A model generated the notes under the pieces. That model saw nothing but the letters and a program-made list of their open reading frames with translations. It was not told the origin of the DNA and made no database searches. This document shows positions 18,079-29,793 of a stretch of 64,000 bases of DNA, piece after piece; the first letter of the stretch is position 1; every line of letters begins with the position of its first letter. The stretch lies in NCBI RefSeq assembly GCF_013003915.1, contig NZ_JABAIV010000002.1, positions 1 to 64,000 of the forward strand, written 5' to 3'. The position numbers were made by a program, and so were the translations under genes. The stretch comes from Telluria aromaticivorans (GTDB lineage: Bacteria; Pseudomonadota; Gammaproteobacteria; Burkholderiales; Burkholderiaceae_D).

Positions 18079-19056
18079 ATGACGACCGACGCTATGACCG
18101 ATGCTATGACTGACACGCGCGACACCCTGCAAAAATTCATCTTCGATAACGCTGCCGTGCGCGGCGAGCTGATCGAGATTTCCGACACCTGGCGCGAGGT
18201 GCAGGCCCGCCATGCCTACCCGAAGGCCGTGCGCTCCGCGCTGGGCGAGATGGTGGCGGCCAGCGCCCTGCTCTCGGCCAACCTCAAGTTCAATGGCGCA
18301 ATCGTGATGCAGATCCACGGCGACGGGCCGGTGCGCCTGCTGGTGGTCGAATGCGACGCCGACCTGCGCATCCGCGCTACTGCAAAACTGGCGCCGGACG
18401 CCGAGATCGCGGACGACGCCAGCCTCACCTCGATGTTCAACGCGCACGGCAAGGGCCGCTTCGTCATCACGCTCGACCCGGCCGACAAGATGCCGGGCCA
18501 GCAGCCTTACCAGGGCATCGTGCCGCTCGACGGCGAAGACATGGCGACCGTCATCGAAAACTACATGCTGCGTTCCGAGCAGATGGACACGCGCCTGTGG
18601 CTGGCGGCCGACGACAAGGTCTCGCGCGGCATGCTGCTGCAAAAGCTGCCGCGCCACAGCGGCAAGGACGACCAGCAGAAGCAGGCGACCGAAGAGGAAG
18701 ACCTGGAAACCTGGCACCGCGCCGTCATGCTGGGCCAGACCCTGAAGCGCGAGGAGCTGCTCAGCACCGGCATCGAGACCCTGCTCAAGCGCCTGTTCTG
18801 GGAGGAAACCATCCGCGTGTTCGATCCGCAGCACCCGCAGTTCCACTGCAGCTGCACGCGCGAGAAGGTCGGCAACATGCTCAAGATGCTGGGCAAGCCC
18901 GAAGTGGATTCGGCGCTTGCCGACTTGGGCGAACTGGGCATCAACTGCGACTTCTGCGGCAAGCACTATTCGTTCGACAAGGTGGATTGCGCGCAACTGT
19001 TCGCCAGCGACATCCCGGTGGAAACGATGTTGCCGCCGAGCGGCAGCATCAATTAA
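18079..19056 (+). CDS. hslO: Redox-regulated chaperone Hsp33
   Basis: Hsp33 is a cytosolic holdase activated when its zinc-binding cysteines are oxidised. The 325-residue protein has the core domain (FIFDNAAVRGELIEISDTW) and the C-terminal redox switch with the C-x-C (HCSCTREKV) and C-x2-C (NCDFCGKHY) pairs. The start is not certain: ATGs at codons 1, 6 and 10 form a repeated M-T-D sequence, and the family starts near DTLQKFIF. It follows the gamma-carbonic anhydrase gene by three bases. Confidence 0.95.
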   Translation: MTTDAMTDAMTDTRDTLQKFIFDNAAVRGELIEISDTWREVQARHAYPKAVRSALGEMVAASALLSANLKFNGAIVMQIHGDGPVRLLVVECDADLRIRATAKLAPDAEIADDASLTSMFNAHGKGRFVITLDPADKMPGQQPYQGIVPLDGEDMATVIENYMLRSEQMDTRLWLAADDKVSRGMLLQKLPRHSGKDDQQKQATEEEDLETWHRAVMLGQTLKREELLSTGIETLLKRLFWEETIRVFDPQHPQFHCSCTREKVGNMLKMLGKPEVDSALADLGELGINCDFCGKHYSFDKVDCAQLFASDIPVETMLPPSGSIN

Positions 19057-19265
19057 TTCCAGCCTGCCGGGATCGAACACGCCCCGTAGCGAATCGTGCC
19101 AATTATGCGTGCTTTCAACACGCTTTGTGGACAATGACCGCTACGGGCATCTCCGTCGGCTCACCTTCAACCTGACCGCAGGGACCGAAGTGTCCTTCGA
19201 TTCGTTGGTGTGCGAATGACCGGCGTCGACCTCAATGGCGATGGCCTGATCATACTTTCCTCCCC

Positions 19266-20924
19266 TCACTCCCCGCGCCCCAGCGCTTCCATGATCTTGC
19301 CGATGTCCGCCGCATACATGCGCGCAGTCATCTGGTAGGGCCTAGCACAAGCCAGCTCCAGCGATGCACCGGTTCTCAGGCCCAGCGTGACGGCCTGCCG
19401 GCTGGCACAGGCCGCGACCATGGCCGGCAAGGCCAGGTCCCCGCCGAACACGGGCTTTCCTTCGACCTGCACCACCTCGGCATCGGCACGCAGGCGCCGG
19501 CATCCGGGCAAGCTCTCAAACAGCACGCTGTCCGGCGTCGGCGTCATGCTGCGCCGGCCGCCGCAGTCTTCCTTCACCAGCGCGGTGAGCGCTTCCAGCA
19601 TCATGGCATCGACCTGCGACCGGGTCGGCAGCGTGGGCGTCGCCAGCCCCGTGGTGTCCAGTAGCGCCGCCCAGCTTTCCCGCATCGGGGCCTGTCCGTC
19701 CAGGAGGGCCGGCAGCACCCGCGGGGTGCAGGGCTGCGCGCCGCATTCGAGCGCCTGCGCGAAATCCGGTGTGGCGCCGGTACCCAGCAGGCTGTAGAAG
19801 GCGTCCAGCCGCGCGTAGGGCGATCCCCTGCCCTGGCGCGCCGCCAGCGCATACACATAGGCGGGCAGGCCGCAACTGTATTCGAAGCGGTTGGTCGCGA
19901 TCTCCTGCTGCGGCACGGCGCGCCAGCGGCGATTGGCTGTCCCCAGCATGCAGGCGGCCAGCGCATCGTCGAGTTCTTCCGCAGCCTGCTGCGGCGTGAG
20001 CCAGCCCTGGCGCAGCGATACCGACCAGCGCAGGAACTCGGCGCCGCCTTCGTGGATCAGGCGCGCATCGGGATAGCCGTCGACCGCGTCGCGCAGCTGG
20101 AACCGGTGGCTCATCTCGTGCGCCACCAGCTTGTTCATCTGGCGCTGGTAGTGCGGCGCCGGCGCGTCCGGCCAATTGAACAGCGACAGCAGCAAGACCT
20201 CGCCGGCACTGCCGCCGATATTCGGGCCGCCCGGCTCGCGCGCCAGGGTGGCGGCGACGATCGGGCGCCGGAACGCGGCCTTCGGCATGGCCGCCTGCAG
20301 GTAAGCGGCGGTGCCGGCGGCCACGCTGCGGATCTGGCTGACTGCGGCCGCGTCCAATGCCGGATCGAAGTAGTCGGCATCCCTGCCGTCGAATGCCTGG
20401 CGGGTCGGGAACAACAGGGCCGGTGCATCGGCATCGGCCGGCGCCTCGCCATCGAACTGGGTCCTGGCGGTCCTGATGCTGCCGGTCGAGGCGAAGCGGT
20501 AGGCTACCTGGCCGCAATCGGAGCCCACCGCATAGTTGGACATGTGGGCATAGATCGCCCGGCCGACCGGGAAGGAACCCGGATAGCCGCTGACCTTGTC
20601 GCTGGTGGCCGGCACCCGGAAACGCAGCGCCGGGCAGCTGGCACTGCTGCGCTGCAGGGTATCGCCACCGGCCGTGCCGCAATCGCCTTGCGCTTCCCAG
20701 CGCGACCGGATTTTCGCCGCATCCGGTCCGTCCTTCACGAACGGCAGGCGCTTGCATGCGGCGGGCAGCGCGTAGCTCACTTCGAGCGCGCCGGCCGCGG
20801 CCTGCCGCACCGTCACCACGACCTCACCGGCACGCGCGGCCTGCGCGGACAGGACGATGATCGCGGCCGGCAGGATGCGGCGCAGGGCGCCCCCCCTTTC
20901 GATGGATGCAAGCCGCCCGCTCAC
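19266..20924 (-). CDS. Secreted HExxH metalloprotease-like protein
   Basis: A 552-residue exported protein with a signal peptide ending AQAARAG (about residue 32). The middle contains H269-E-M-S-H273 in LVAHEMSHRFQ. A second acidic motif, LIHEGGAEFLRW, has E292 or E296, a spacing of about 20 residues. That is the gluzincin layout and recalls M61 aminopeptidases such as the one at 45455, yet the rest of the sequence is unlike M61 and has no PDZ domain. Several cysteines suggest disulfides and a periplasmic or extracellular site. It overlaps the upstream gene by ATGA. The substrate is unknown. Confidence 0.7.
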   Translation of the reverse strand: MSGRLASIERGGALRRILPAAIIVLSAQAARAGEVVVTVRQAAAGALEVSYALPAACKRLPFVKDGPDAAKIRSRWEAQGDCGTAGGDTLQRSSASCPALRFRVPATSDKVSGYPGSFPVGRAIYAHMSNYAVGSDCGQVAYRFASTGSIRTARTQFDGEAPADADAPALLFPTRQAFDGRDADYFDPALDAAAVSQIRSVAAGTAAYLQAAMPKAAFRRPIVAATLAREPGGPNIGGSAGEVLLLSLFNWPDAPAPHYQRQMNKLVAHEMSHRFQLRDAVDGYPDARLIHEGGAEFLRWSVSLRQGWLTPQQAAEELDDALAACMLGTANRRWRAVPQQEIATNRFEYSCGLPAYVYALAARQGRGSPYARLDAFYSLLGTGATPDFAQALECGAQPCTPRVLPALLDGQAPMRESWAALLDTTGLATPTLPTRSQVDAMMLEALTALVKEDCGGRRSMTPTPDSVLFESLPGCRRLRADAEVVQVEGKPVFGGDLALPAMVAACASRQAVTLGLRTGASLELACARPYQMTARMYAADIGKIMEALGRGE

Positions 20925-21664
20925 GGCGTACCTGCCGGCTTCGCTTCGGCATATTCGTACACGACCAGCGCGTCGTTGTCCCAGCTCTTGTCGCGCATCG
21001 GCACCATGTATCCCGCCCCGCCTTCATGCAGTGCCAGCCCGGCCTTGCGCCCGCCCGACACCACGGTGGCCGAGGCCAGGCGCTTCGGCGCGCGGAAAAT
21101 ATAGCCCACCATCGGCAACTGGCAAATGCCTCCGGCCGCTACCGCACCGGCGCGGTACAGCAGCGGGATCTCTTCCTTGCGGATTGCGTGGGTAATTTCA
21201 CATTCCAGCCGCAGGTCGCCAAGCCGGCGCGCATGTTCGGGCACGCCGGGCGTGCGCACCTGGGGTCGCCAGCGGAACTGGTCTTTCTTGCGATTCAGGA
21301 GCAGGTCCGCTTCGTCGTCATAGGCTTCCTGGCTGCGCGGCAGCACGAAGGTCGCATCGGCATCGATCGGCAGCGGGATATCGACCTTGTCCCCGGCAAT
21401 GCGCAGCGCCAACCCTTCGGGCTGGGCCGGCTTTCCATCCTGCGTCAACAGCTCGAAACGCAGGCGCGCGGCCGGCGCCAGCCCGCGCTTTTCATCCCAG
21501 GCATCGAGCCCACGCAGCATGCGCCGGTAGGGCCGCAGCGCCGGGTCCTTGATGGTGCTGACCGTCACGGTCTCGACCGGCTCGGCCGCTGCCGGCGCGG
21601 CGTCTTGTCCGAAGGCGGGCATGCCCGCCGCCAGCCCGGCAGCTATCACGATGAGTCGTTTCAT
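20921..21664 (-). CDS. Secreted protein of unknown function
   Basis: A 247-residue protein with a signal peptide (MKRLIVIAAGLAAGMPAFGQ). The mature part is beta-rich in appearance (LRFELLTQDGKPAQPEGLALRI, TFVLPRSQEAYDDEADLLLN), with two cysteines. I do not recognise a family. It is translationally coupled (ATGA) to the downstream metalloprotease-like gene, so it may be its chaperone, inhibitor or substrate-binding partner. That is inference. Confidence 0.7.
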   Translation of the reverse strand: MKRLIVIAAGLAAGMPAFGQDAAPAAAEPVETVTVSTIKDPALRPYRRMLRGLDAWDEKRGLAPAARLRFELLTQDGKPAQPEGLALRIAGDKVDIPLPIDADATFVLPRSQEAYDDEADLLLNRKKDQFRWRPQVRTPGVPEHARRLGDLRLECEITHAIRKEEIPLLYRAGAVAAGGICQLPMVGYIFRAPKRLASATVVSGGRKAGLALHEGGAGYMVPMRDKSWDNDALVVYEYAEAKPAGTP

Positions 21665-21857
21665 GCGGATCCTTTAGGAAATGATCACATGATTGTAATG
21701 ACAAGCCAGCTGTAAAGATGCGCATATTTCCACGCCCCGGGGTTGAACCGGAGCAGCGTGCCGCATGAAATTCGAGCGAGTGCTAAGCTGATGCATCTTT
21801 GACAGCGTTGCGAAATGATTACGACGCTGCCGCCTTTGACCACCAGGAGAATTTGCT

Positions 21858-22364
21858 ATGCATATGGATACAGGCATCAATACCGAAGACCGCGCCAAGA
21901 TCGTCGAGTCGCTGTCGACCGTCCTCGCGGACGCCTACATGCTTTACCTGAAGACGCACAATTTCCACTGGAACGTGACCGGCCCGATGTTCTCGTCCCT
22001 GCACGTGATGTTCGAGGAACAGTACACCGAACAGTGGACCGCGCTGGACGACATCGCCGAGCGTATCCGTTCGCTGGGCCATTTCGCGCCCGCCACCTAC
22101 AAGCGTTATGCCGAGCTGTCGAACATCACCGAAGAGCCTGAAGTACTTTCGGCCAAGGAAATGATCCGCCAACTGGTAGAGGGCAACGAAATCCTGACCC
22201 GCACGCTGCGCGCGGGCGTGAAGGTCGCCGACGAGATCGACGACTTCCCGACCGCCGACATGCTGACCACCCGCATGGAAGTGCACGAGAAAAACGCGTG
22301 GATGCTGCGTTCCTTCCTCGAGCAGGGTGCGGGCGCGAAGCAGGGTGACGCGTCGTCGGATTAA
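21858..22364 (+). CDS. dps: DNA starvation/stationary-phase protection protein Dps
   Basis: Dps forms 12-subunit ferritin-like shells that oxidise iron with hydrogen peroxide and coat DNA. The 168-residue protein has the ferroxidase ligands H37, D64 and E68 in THNFHWNVTGPMF and ALDDIAERIR. AGGAG lies eight bases before the first ATG. A second ATG two codons later is also possible. It appears monocistronic; a TTGACA near 21799 may be its -35 box, but I see no good -10. Confidence 0.95.
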   Translation: MHMDTGINTEDRAKIVESLSTVLADAYMLYLKTHNFHWNVTGPMFSSLHVMFEEQYTEQWTALDDIAERIRSLGHFAPATYKRYAELSNITEEPEVLSAKEMIRQLVEGNEILTRTLRAGVKVADEIDDFPTADMLTTRMEVHEKNAWMLRSFLEQGAGAKQGDASSD

Positions 22365-22468
22365 GCAGGAAGAAGGAGCAATCAGCTGACATGAAGCTGA
22401 AGATCAGCTGAACTGCGCCCCCTGGGAGACCGGGGGGAAACCATGCGCCGGGCGGCGCAGGCGTCAAA

Positions 22469-22747
22469 TCAGGCGCGGCCGCCCGACATATGCAAATCGA
22501 CCACCTTCATGATCTCGAGGGTCAGGTCGAGATTGAACTCCTCGGCGCCCAAGGCCGCATGCAGCGCATCGCGCGACATGCCCACTGCGGCAGCCAGCTC
22601 GCCCAGGCCGGGCGCCTGCGCCACGGCCGCCATGGCGGCGGCGATCACGGCGCCCTCGCCGTCCTCGAAGGCTTCGGCCAGGCAGTCGGCGATCGCATCG
22701 AGCGAGTCGAGCTCCGCCGGATTCGGTGGGGTGATGGGTTCGGTCAT
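22469..22747 (-). CDS. HigA-like addiction-module antidote protein, orphan
   Basis: A 92-residue DNA-binding protein of the type called putative addiction module antidote. The helix-turn-helix core is GLGELAAAVGMSRDALHAALG. The tail FNLDLTLEIMKVVDLHM matches the family. The ATG at 22747 has GGAGTG just upstream; a longer start would add MLQEECC. No HigB-like toxin frame is next to it: the upstream neighbour is ftsB and the downstream region to 22400 is empty. It is therefore either a solitary regulator or the survivor of a pair. Confidence 0.75.
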   Translation of the reverse strand: MTEPITPPNPAELDSLDAIADCLAEAFEDGEGAVIAAAMAAVAQAPGLGELAAAVGMSRDALHAALGAEEFNLDLTLEIMKVVDLHMSGGRA

Positions 22748-22770
22748 GCAACACTCCTCTTGAAGCACGT

Positions 22771-23112
22771 TCAGCGCTTCGTCTTGTCTTTTGGCGCAGG
22801 CGGTGGCGGCGGCACGGTCATCGAGACCGCCGGCTGCTCGTCCTTGCGCAGCACCTGCACGAAGATTTCATTCTGCTTGATCATGCCCAGGTCGTAGCGG
22901 GCACGCTCTTCGACCGCGCCCGTGCCTTCGCGCAGGTCGCGTACTTCCGATTCGAGCTTGGCGTTGCGCGCCTTGAGCCCGTCGGTCTTGAGCCGGGTCG
23001 CTTCGACCTGGCCGCGCATGTCGGCAACCGACAGCCAGCCGCCCTTCCCCAGCCACAAGGGGTACTGGATCAGCAGCAGCAGGACGGCAAGCGCAATGGT
23101 GATGAGTCGCAT
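22771..23112 (-). CDS. ftsB: Cell division protein FtsB
   Basis: FtsB is a single-pass inner membrane protein of the FtsQLB divisome complex. The 113-residue protein has one N-terminal transmembrane segment (residues 3-20) and a periplasmic coiled coil ([20 protein letters not shown]). It also has the conserved [19 protein letters not shown] motif. The Pro-rich end [13 protein letters not shown] is characteristic of betaproteobacteria. It is the last of pyrG-kdsA-eno-ftsB on the minus strand, 71 bp after eno. Confidence 0.92.
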   Translation of the reverse strand: MRLITIALAVLLLLIQYPLWLGKGGWLSVADMRGQVEATRLKTDGLKARNAKLESEVRDLREGTGAVEERARYDLGMIKQNEIFVQVLRKDEQPAVSMTVPPPPPAPKDKTKR

Positions 23113-23183
23113 GGGCGCGGGGTGAAGGCGATAATATGGCCGGACAGCCTGTAAGCAGCCCGGCCGTTTGCCTTACCTGAGGC

Positions 23184-24470
<1,287 letters not shown>

Positions 24471-24553
24471 TTACAGTCTCCGGAAGGGTAAGAATTCGGT
24501 AGGCAGCTCACACTGCGGCGCGCGCTATGCCGCAGGACGCGTGATTGAATCGG

Positions 24554-27198
<2,645 letters not shown>

Positions 27199-27229
27199 TC
27201 AGCCCGAGAAGTTTGCGCAGAGCAACACC

Positions 27230-27362
27230 GTAGGGTGGGCAAGTCCCTTGCCCACGCGGTGATAGTTTGCAGCCAGATCATCCGGCACGACCACGGAGCC
27301 CGCATCTATCACCGCGTGGGCGTGGTTCAGTCCACTGGACTGAACCACGCTGCCCACCCTAC
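27230..27362. repeat. Twin-hairpin intergenic element, copy D (L-L)
   Basis: Both internal cores are of L type: CGCGGTGATAG on the left and CTATCACCGCG on the right. The left tip is GGCAAGTCCCTTGCC. The right tip is GTGGTTCAGTCCACTGGACTG and its complement. It is the only L-L copy in the window. It lies upstream of pyrG and of the chemoreceptor gene, between divergent genes. Confidence 0.85.
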
Positions 27363-27460
27363 GGGTTTCGACAGTTCTACATCTTTCTCAAAGAATATGC
27401 CTGAGCAATTGACCTGTTGGCATGGGGCAATCCTATTCTGCATCTTTTTGCGGCGCTGCC

Positions 27461-27585
27461 ATGCATACACTCTCCGACCAACCCGTCACCCCCGGCATCG
27501 CCCCGCAAGAGGCCGCGCCGCGCACCCTCGCGGCCAGCGCCTGCGCGAAGCGGAGCTGGCCGCGCAGGAGAAAGACGAAAACTGA
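27461..27585 (+). pseudogene. Possible small frameshifted gene
   Basis: From the ATG at 27461 one frame reads MHTLSDQPVTPGIAPQEAAPR. In another frame the same stretch ends QRLREAELAAQEKDEN followed by TGA at 27583-27585. Joining them needs a one-base change near 27535. The result would be a polar protein of about 41 residues. No family is known to me, and the interpretation is tentative. Confidence 0.25.
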
Positions 27586-27722
27586 GCATCCGCGTTGTAA
27601 ATTGTCTATACAAGGGCGGATGAACCGTGCATTCGAGTTTCGTTTGGGCAATAATAGTTACTTCGTGAACCAACCACTGTAACGCCTGGCGCCTCTATGG
27701 GGCGCTGGCCACACCGATACTC

Positions 27723-29447
27723 ATGCGCACCTTGAACAACTTCCCGATCGGCATCCGCCTGGCTGCCGGATTCGCGCTGACCCTCCTCATGGCGGTCATG
27801 ATCGCCGCCACCGGCATGTGGCGCCTCGACCAGGTCGCCACCTCCGCCCGTGACACCCTGGCCACGCCGCTGGCCAAGGAGCGCATGATCGCCGAGTGGT
27901 ACACCCAGATCTTCGGCGCCGTGCGCCGCACCGCCGCCATCGTCAAGAGCAGCGACCCTGGCCTCACCGCCTACTTCAAGGAAGACGCCGCCGTCACGGC
28001 CAAGGCCGCGGCCGACCTGGTCAAGCAGATCGAACCGCTGATCGCCGGCGACAAGGAAACCGCCCTGTTCAAGCGCATCCAGGACCAGCGCAAGGCCTAC
28101 GGCGCCGCGCGCGACAACGCGGTCAAGGCCAAGGCCGAGGGCAACCAGGAACTGGCGGACAAGATCCTCGACGAGGCCTTCACCCCGACCGCGAAGGTGT
28201 ACCAGGAATCGATCCACGAACTGGTGGCGCTGCAGCGCGAGAACATCGCCGCCACGGCCGCAGACATCGACGCCACCGCGCGCCGCGGCAACTTCATCAT
28301 CGGCGGGCTCACCACCGCCGCCGTCGTGCTGGGCGCCCTGTTCTCGTGGATGCTCACGCTCGGCATCACGCGCCCGATCCGCGAAGCCGTGCAGGCAGCG
28401 GAAACCGTGGCCGCGGGCGACCTGACCGTGCGCATCGGCGCCGGCCTGGACGCGACCCGCCGCGACGAAACCGGCGCCCTGCTGCGCGCGCTGGGCAATA
28501 TGAACGATAGCCTGGCCAAGATCGTCAGCGAAGTGCGCAGCGGCACCGACACCATCGGCACCGCCTCGGGCGAGATCGCCGCGGGCAGCCTCGATTTGTC
28601 GAGCCGCACCGAACAGCAGGCCGCCTCGCTCGAAGAGACCGCGGCATCGATGGAAGAACTGACCGGCACCGTGCGCCAGAATGCCGACAATGCGCGCCAG
28701 GCCAACCAGCTGGCGGTCACCGCATCGAGCGTGGCGACCCAGGCCGGCGACGTGGTCGGCCAGGTGATTGCGACCATGGGCTCGATCAACGAGTCCTCGC
28801 GCAAGATCGTCGACATCATCGGCGTCATCGACGGCATCGCCTTCCAGACCAATATCCTGGCGCTGAACGCGGCAGTGGAAGCGGCGCGCGCCGGCGAACA
28901 GGGCCGCGGCTTCGCAGTCGTGGCCTCGGAAGTGCGCACGCTGGCCCAGCGCTCGGCTGCGGCGGCCAAGGAAATCAAGACCCTGATCGGCGATTCGGTC
29001 GCCAAGGTCGATGCCGGCACCAAGCTGGTCGACCAGACCGGCGAGACCATGGACCAGGTGGTCGCGTCGATCCGCCGCGTCACCGACATCGTGGCCGAGA
29101 TCTCGTCGGCGAGCCAGGAGCAGATCCATGGCATCGACCAGGTCAACCAGGCGATCGGCCTGATGGACGAATCGACCCAGCAGAACGCCGCGCTGGTCGA
29201 GGAATCGGCGGCGGCGGCCGGCTCGCTGCAGGACCAGGCATCGCGCCTGGCGCAGCTGGTGAACGTGTTCAAGCTCGACGCACGCATGGCCGCGCCGGTC
29301 ACGCCTGCCGCACCTGCGCTGTCGCGTTCCCTCGTGGCGCCGGCCAGGCCGGCGGCGCGCAAGCCGGCGAGCAAGAAACCAGCGCCGGCAGCGGGCAAGC
29401 CTGCGGCACCGGTTGCGGCCGGTGCGGACGAATGGGAAACCTTCTGA
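27723..29447 (+). CDS. Methyl-accepting chemotaxis protein with CheR/CheB-binding pentapeptide
   Basis: A 574-residue class I chemoreceptor. A transmembrane helix at 10-32 is followed by a helical-bundle periplasmic sensor (about 33-190, 4HB type), then a second transmembrane helix ([17 protein letters not shown]) and a HAMP domain beginning [10 protein letters not shown]. The cytoplasmic signalling hairpin tip is [34 protein letters not shown] Pro/Ala-rich linker ends in EWETF, the pentapeptide that tethers the CheR methyltransferase and CheB. The ligand is unknown. No other chemotaxis gene is nearby. Confidence 0.95.
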   Translation: MRTLNNFPIGIRLAAGFALTLLMAVMIAATGMWRLDQVATSARDTLATPLAKERMIAEWYTQIFGAVRRTAAIVKSSDPGLTAYFKEDAAVTAKAAADLVKQIEPLIAGDKETALFKRIQDQRKAYGAARDNAVKAKAEGNQELADKILDEAFTPTAKVYQESIHELVALQRENIAATAADIDATARRGNFIIGGLTTAAVVLGALFSWMLTLGITRPIREAVQAAETVAAGDLTVRIGAGLDATRRDETGALLRALGNMNDSLAKIVSEVRSGTDTIGTASGEIAAGSLDLSSRTEQQAASLEETAASMEELTGTVRQNADNARQANQLAVTASSVATQAGDVVGQVIATMGSINESSRKIVDIIGVIDGIAFQTNILALNAAVEAARAGEQGRGFAVVASEVRTLAQRSAAAAKEIKTLIGDSVAKVDAGTKLVDQTGETMDQVVASIRRVTDIVAEISSASQEQIHGIDQVNQAIGLMDESTQQNAALVEESAAAAGSLQDQASRLAQLVNVFKLDARMAAPVTPAAPALSRSLVAPARPAARKPASKKPAPAAGKPAAPVAAGADEWETF

Positions 29448-29470
29448 TCGCGCAGCAGCGAATCCAGCAA

Positions 29471-29501
29471 AAAACGCCCGGTTTCATCCGGGCGTTTTTT
29501 C
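29471..29501 (+). terminator. Terminator of the chemoreceptor gene
   Basis: AAAACGCCCGG and CCGGGCGTTTT pair around a six-base loop, followed by TT. It lies 23 bp past the stop codon. Confidence 0.88.
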
Positions 29502-29529
29502 GTCCGCGTTCGCCGCGGGTGCTGCTTTT

Positions 29530-29638
29530 GTAGGTTGGGCGGGTCCTCCCGCCCGCGCGTTCAACGAACGCCAGGAAGCCACCGTGCGTCCACATCAACG
29601 TGATTTGAACGCGCGGCCGGCAAAGCCGGCCACCCTAC
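29530..29638. repeat. Twin-hairpin intergenic element, copy E (R-R)
   Basis: It starts GTAGGTTGGGC (one base off the consensus) and ends GGCCACCCTAC. Both cores are of R type (GCGCGTTCA left, TTTGAACGCGC right). The tips are GGGTCCTCCC-like on the left and GGCCGGCAAAGCCGGCC on the right. It lies just beyond the chemoreceptor terminator. Confidence 0.8.
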
Positions 29639-29793
29639 GACAATCACTTCGCGCCACAGTACCGTCACCCGATCCCGATCAAGGCAGTTGGCGCTACCTT
29701 TCCTGTTCCGAATGCGTGTAGCTTGAGACGGCAGTACTATTCGCACCGCGTCGCGACTACAAACGCACTCCCGATTGACTCGACCGTACCGAC

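Noticed and set aside
22380-22465. Repeated ATCAGCTGA words and a GC hairpin after dps as a regulatory array
   Set aside because: Only two copies close together, and the hairpin is a plausible simple transcript end.
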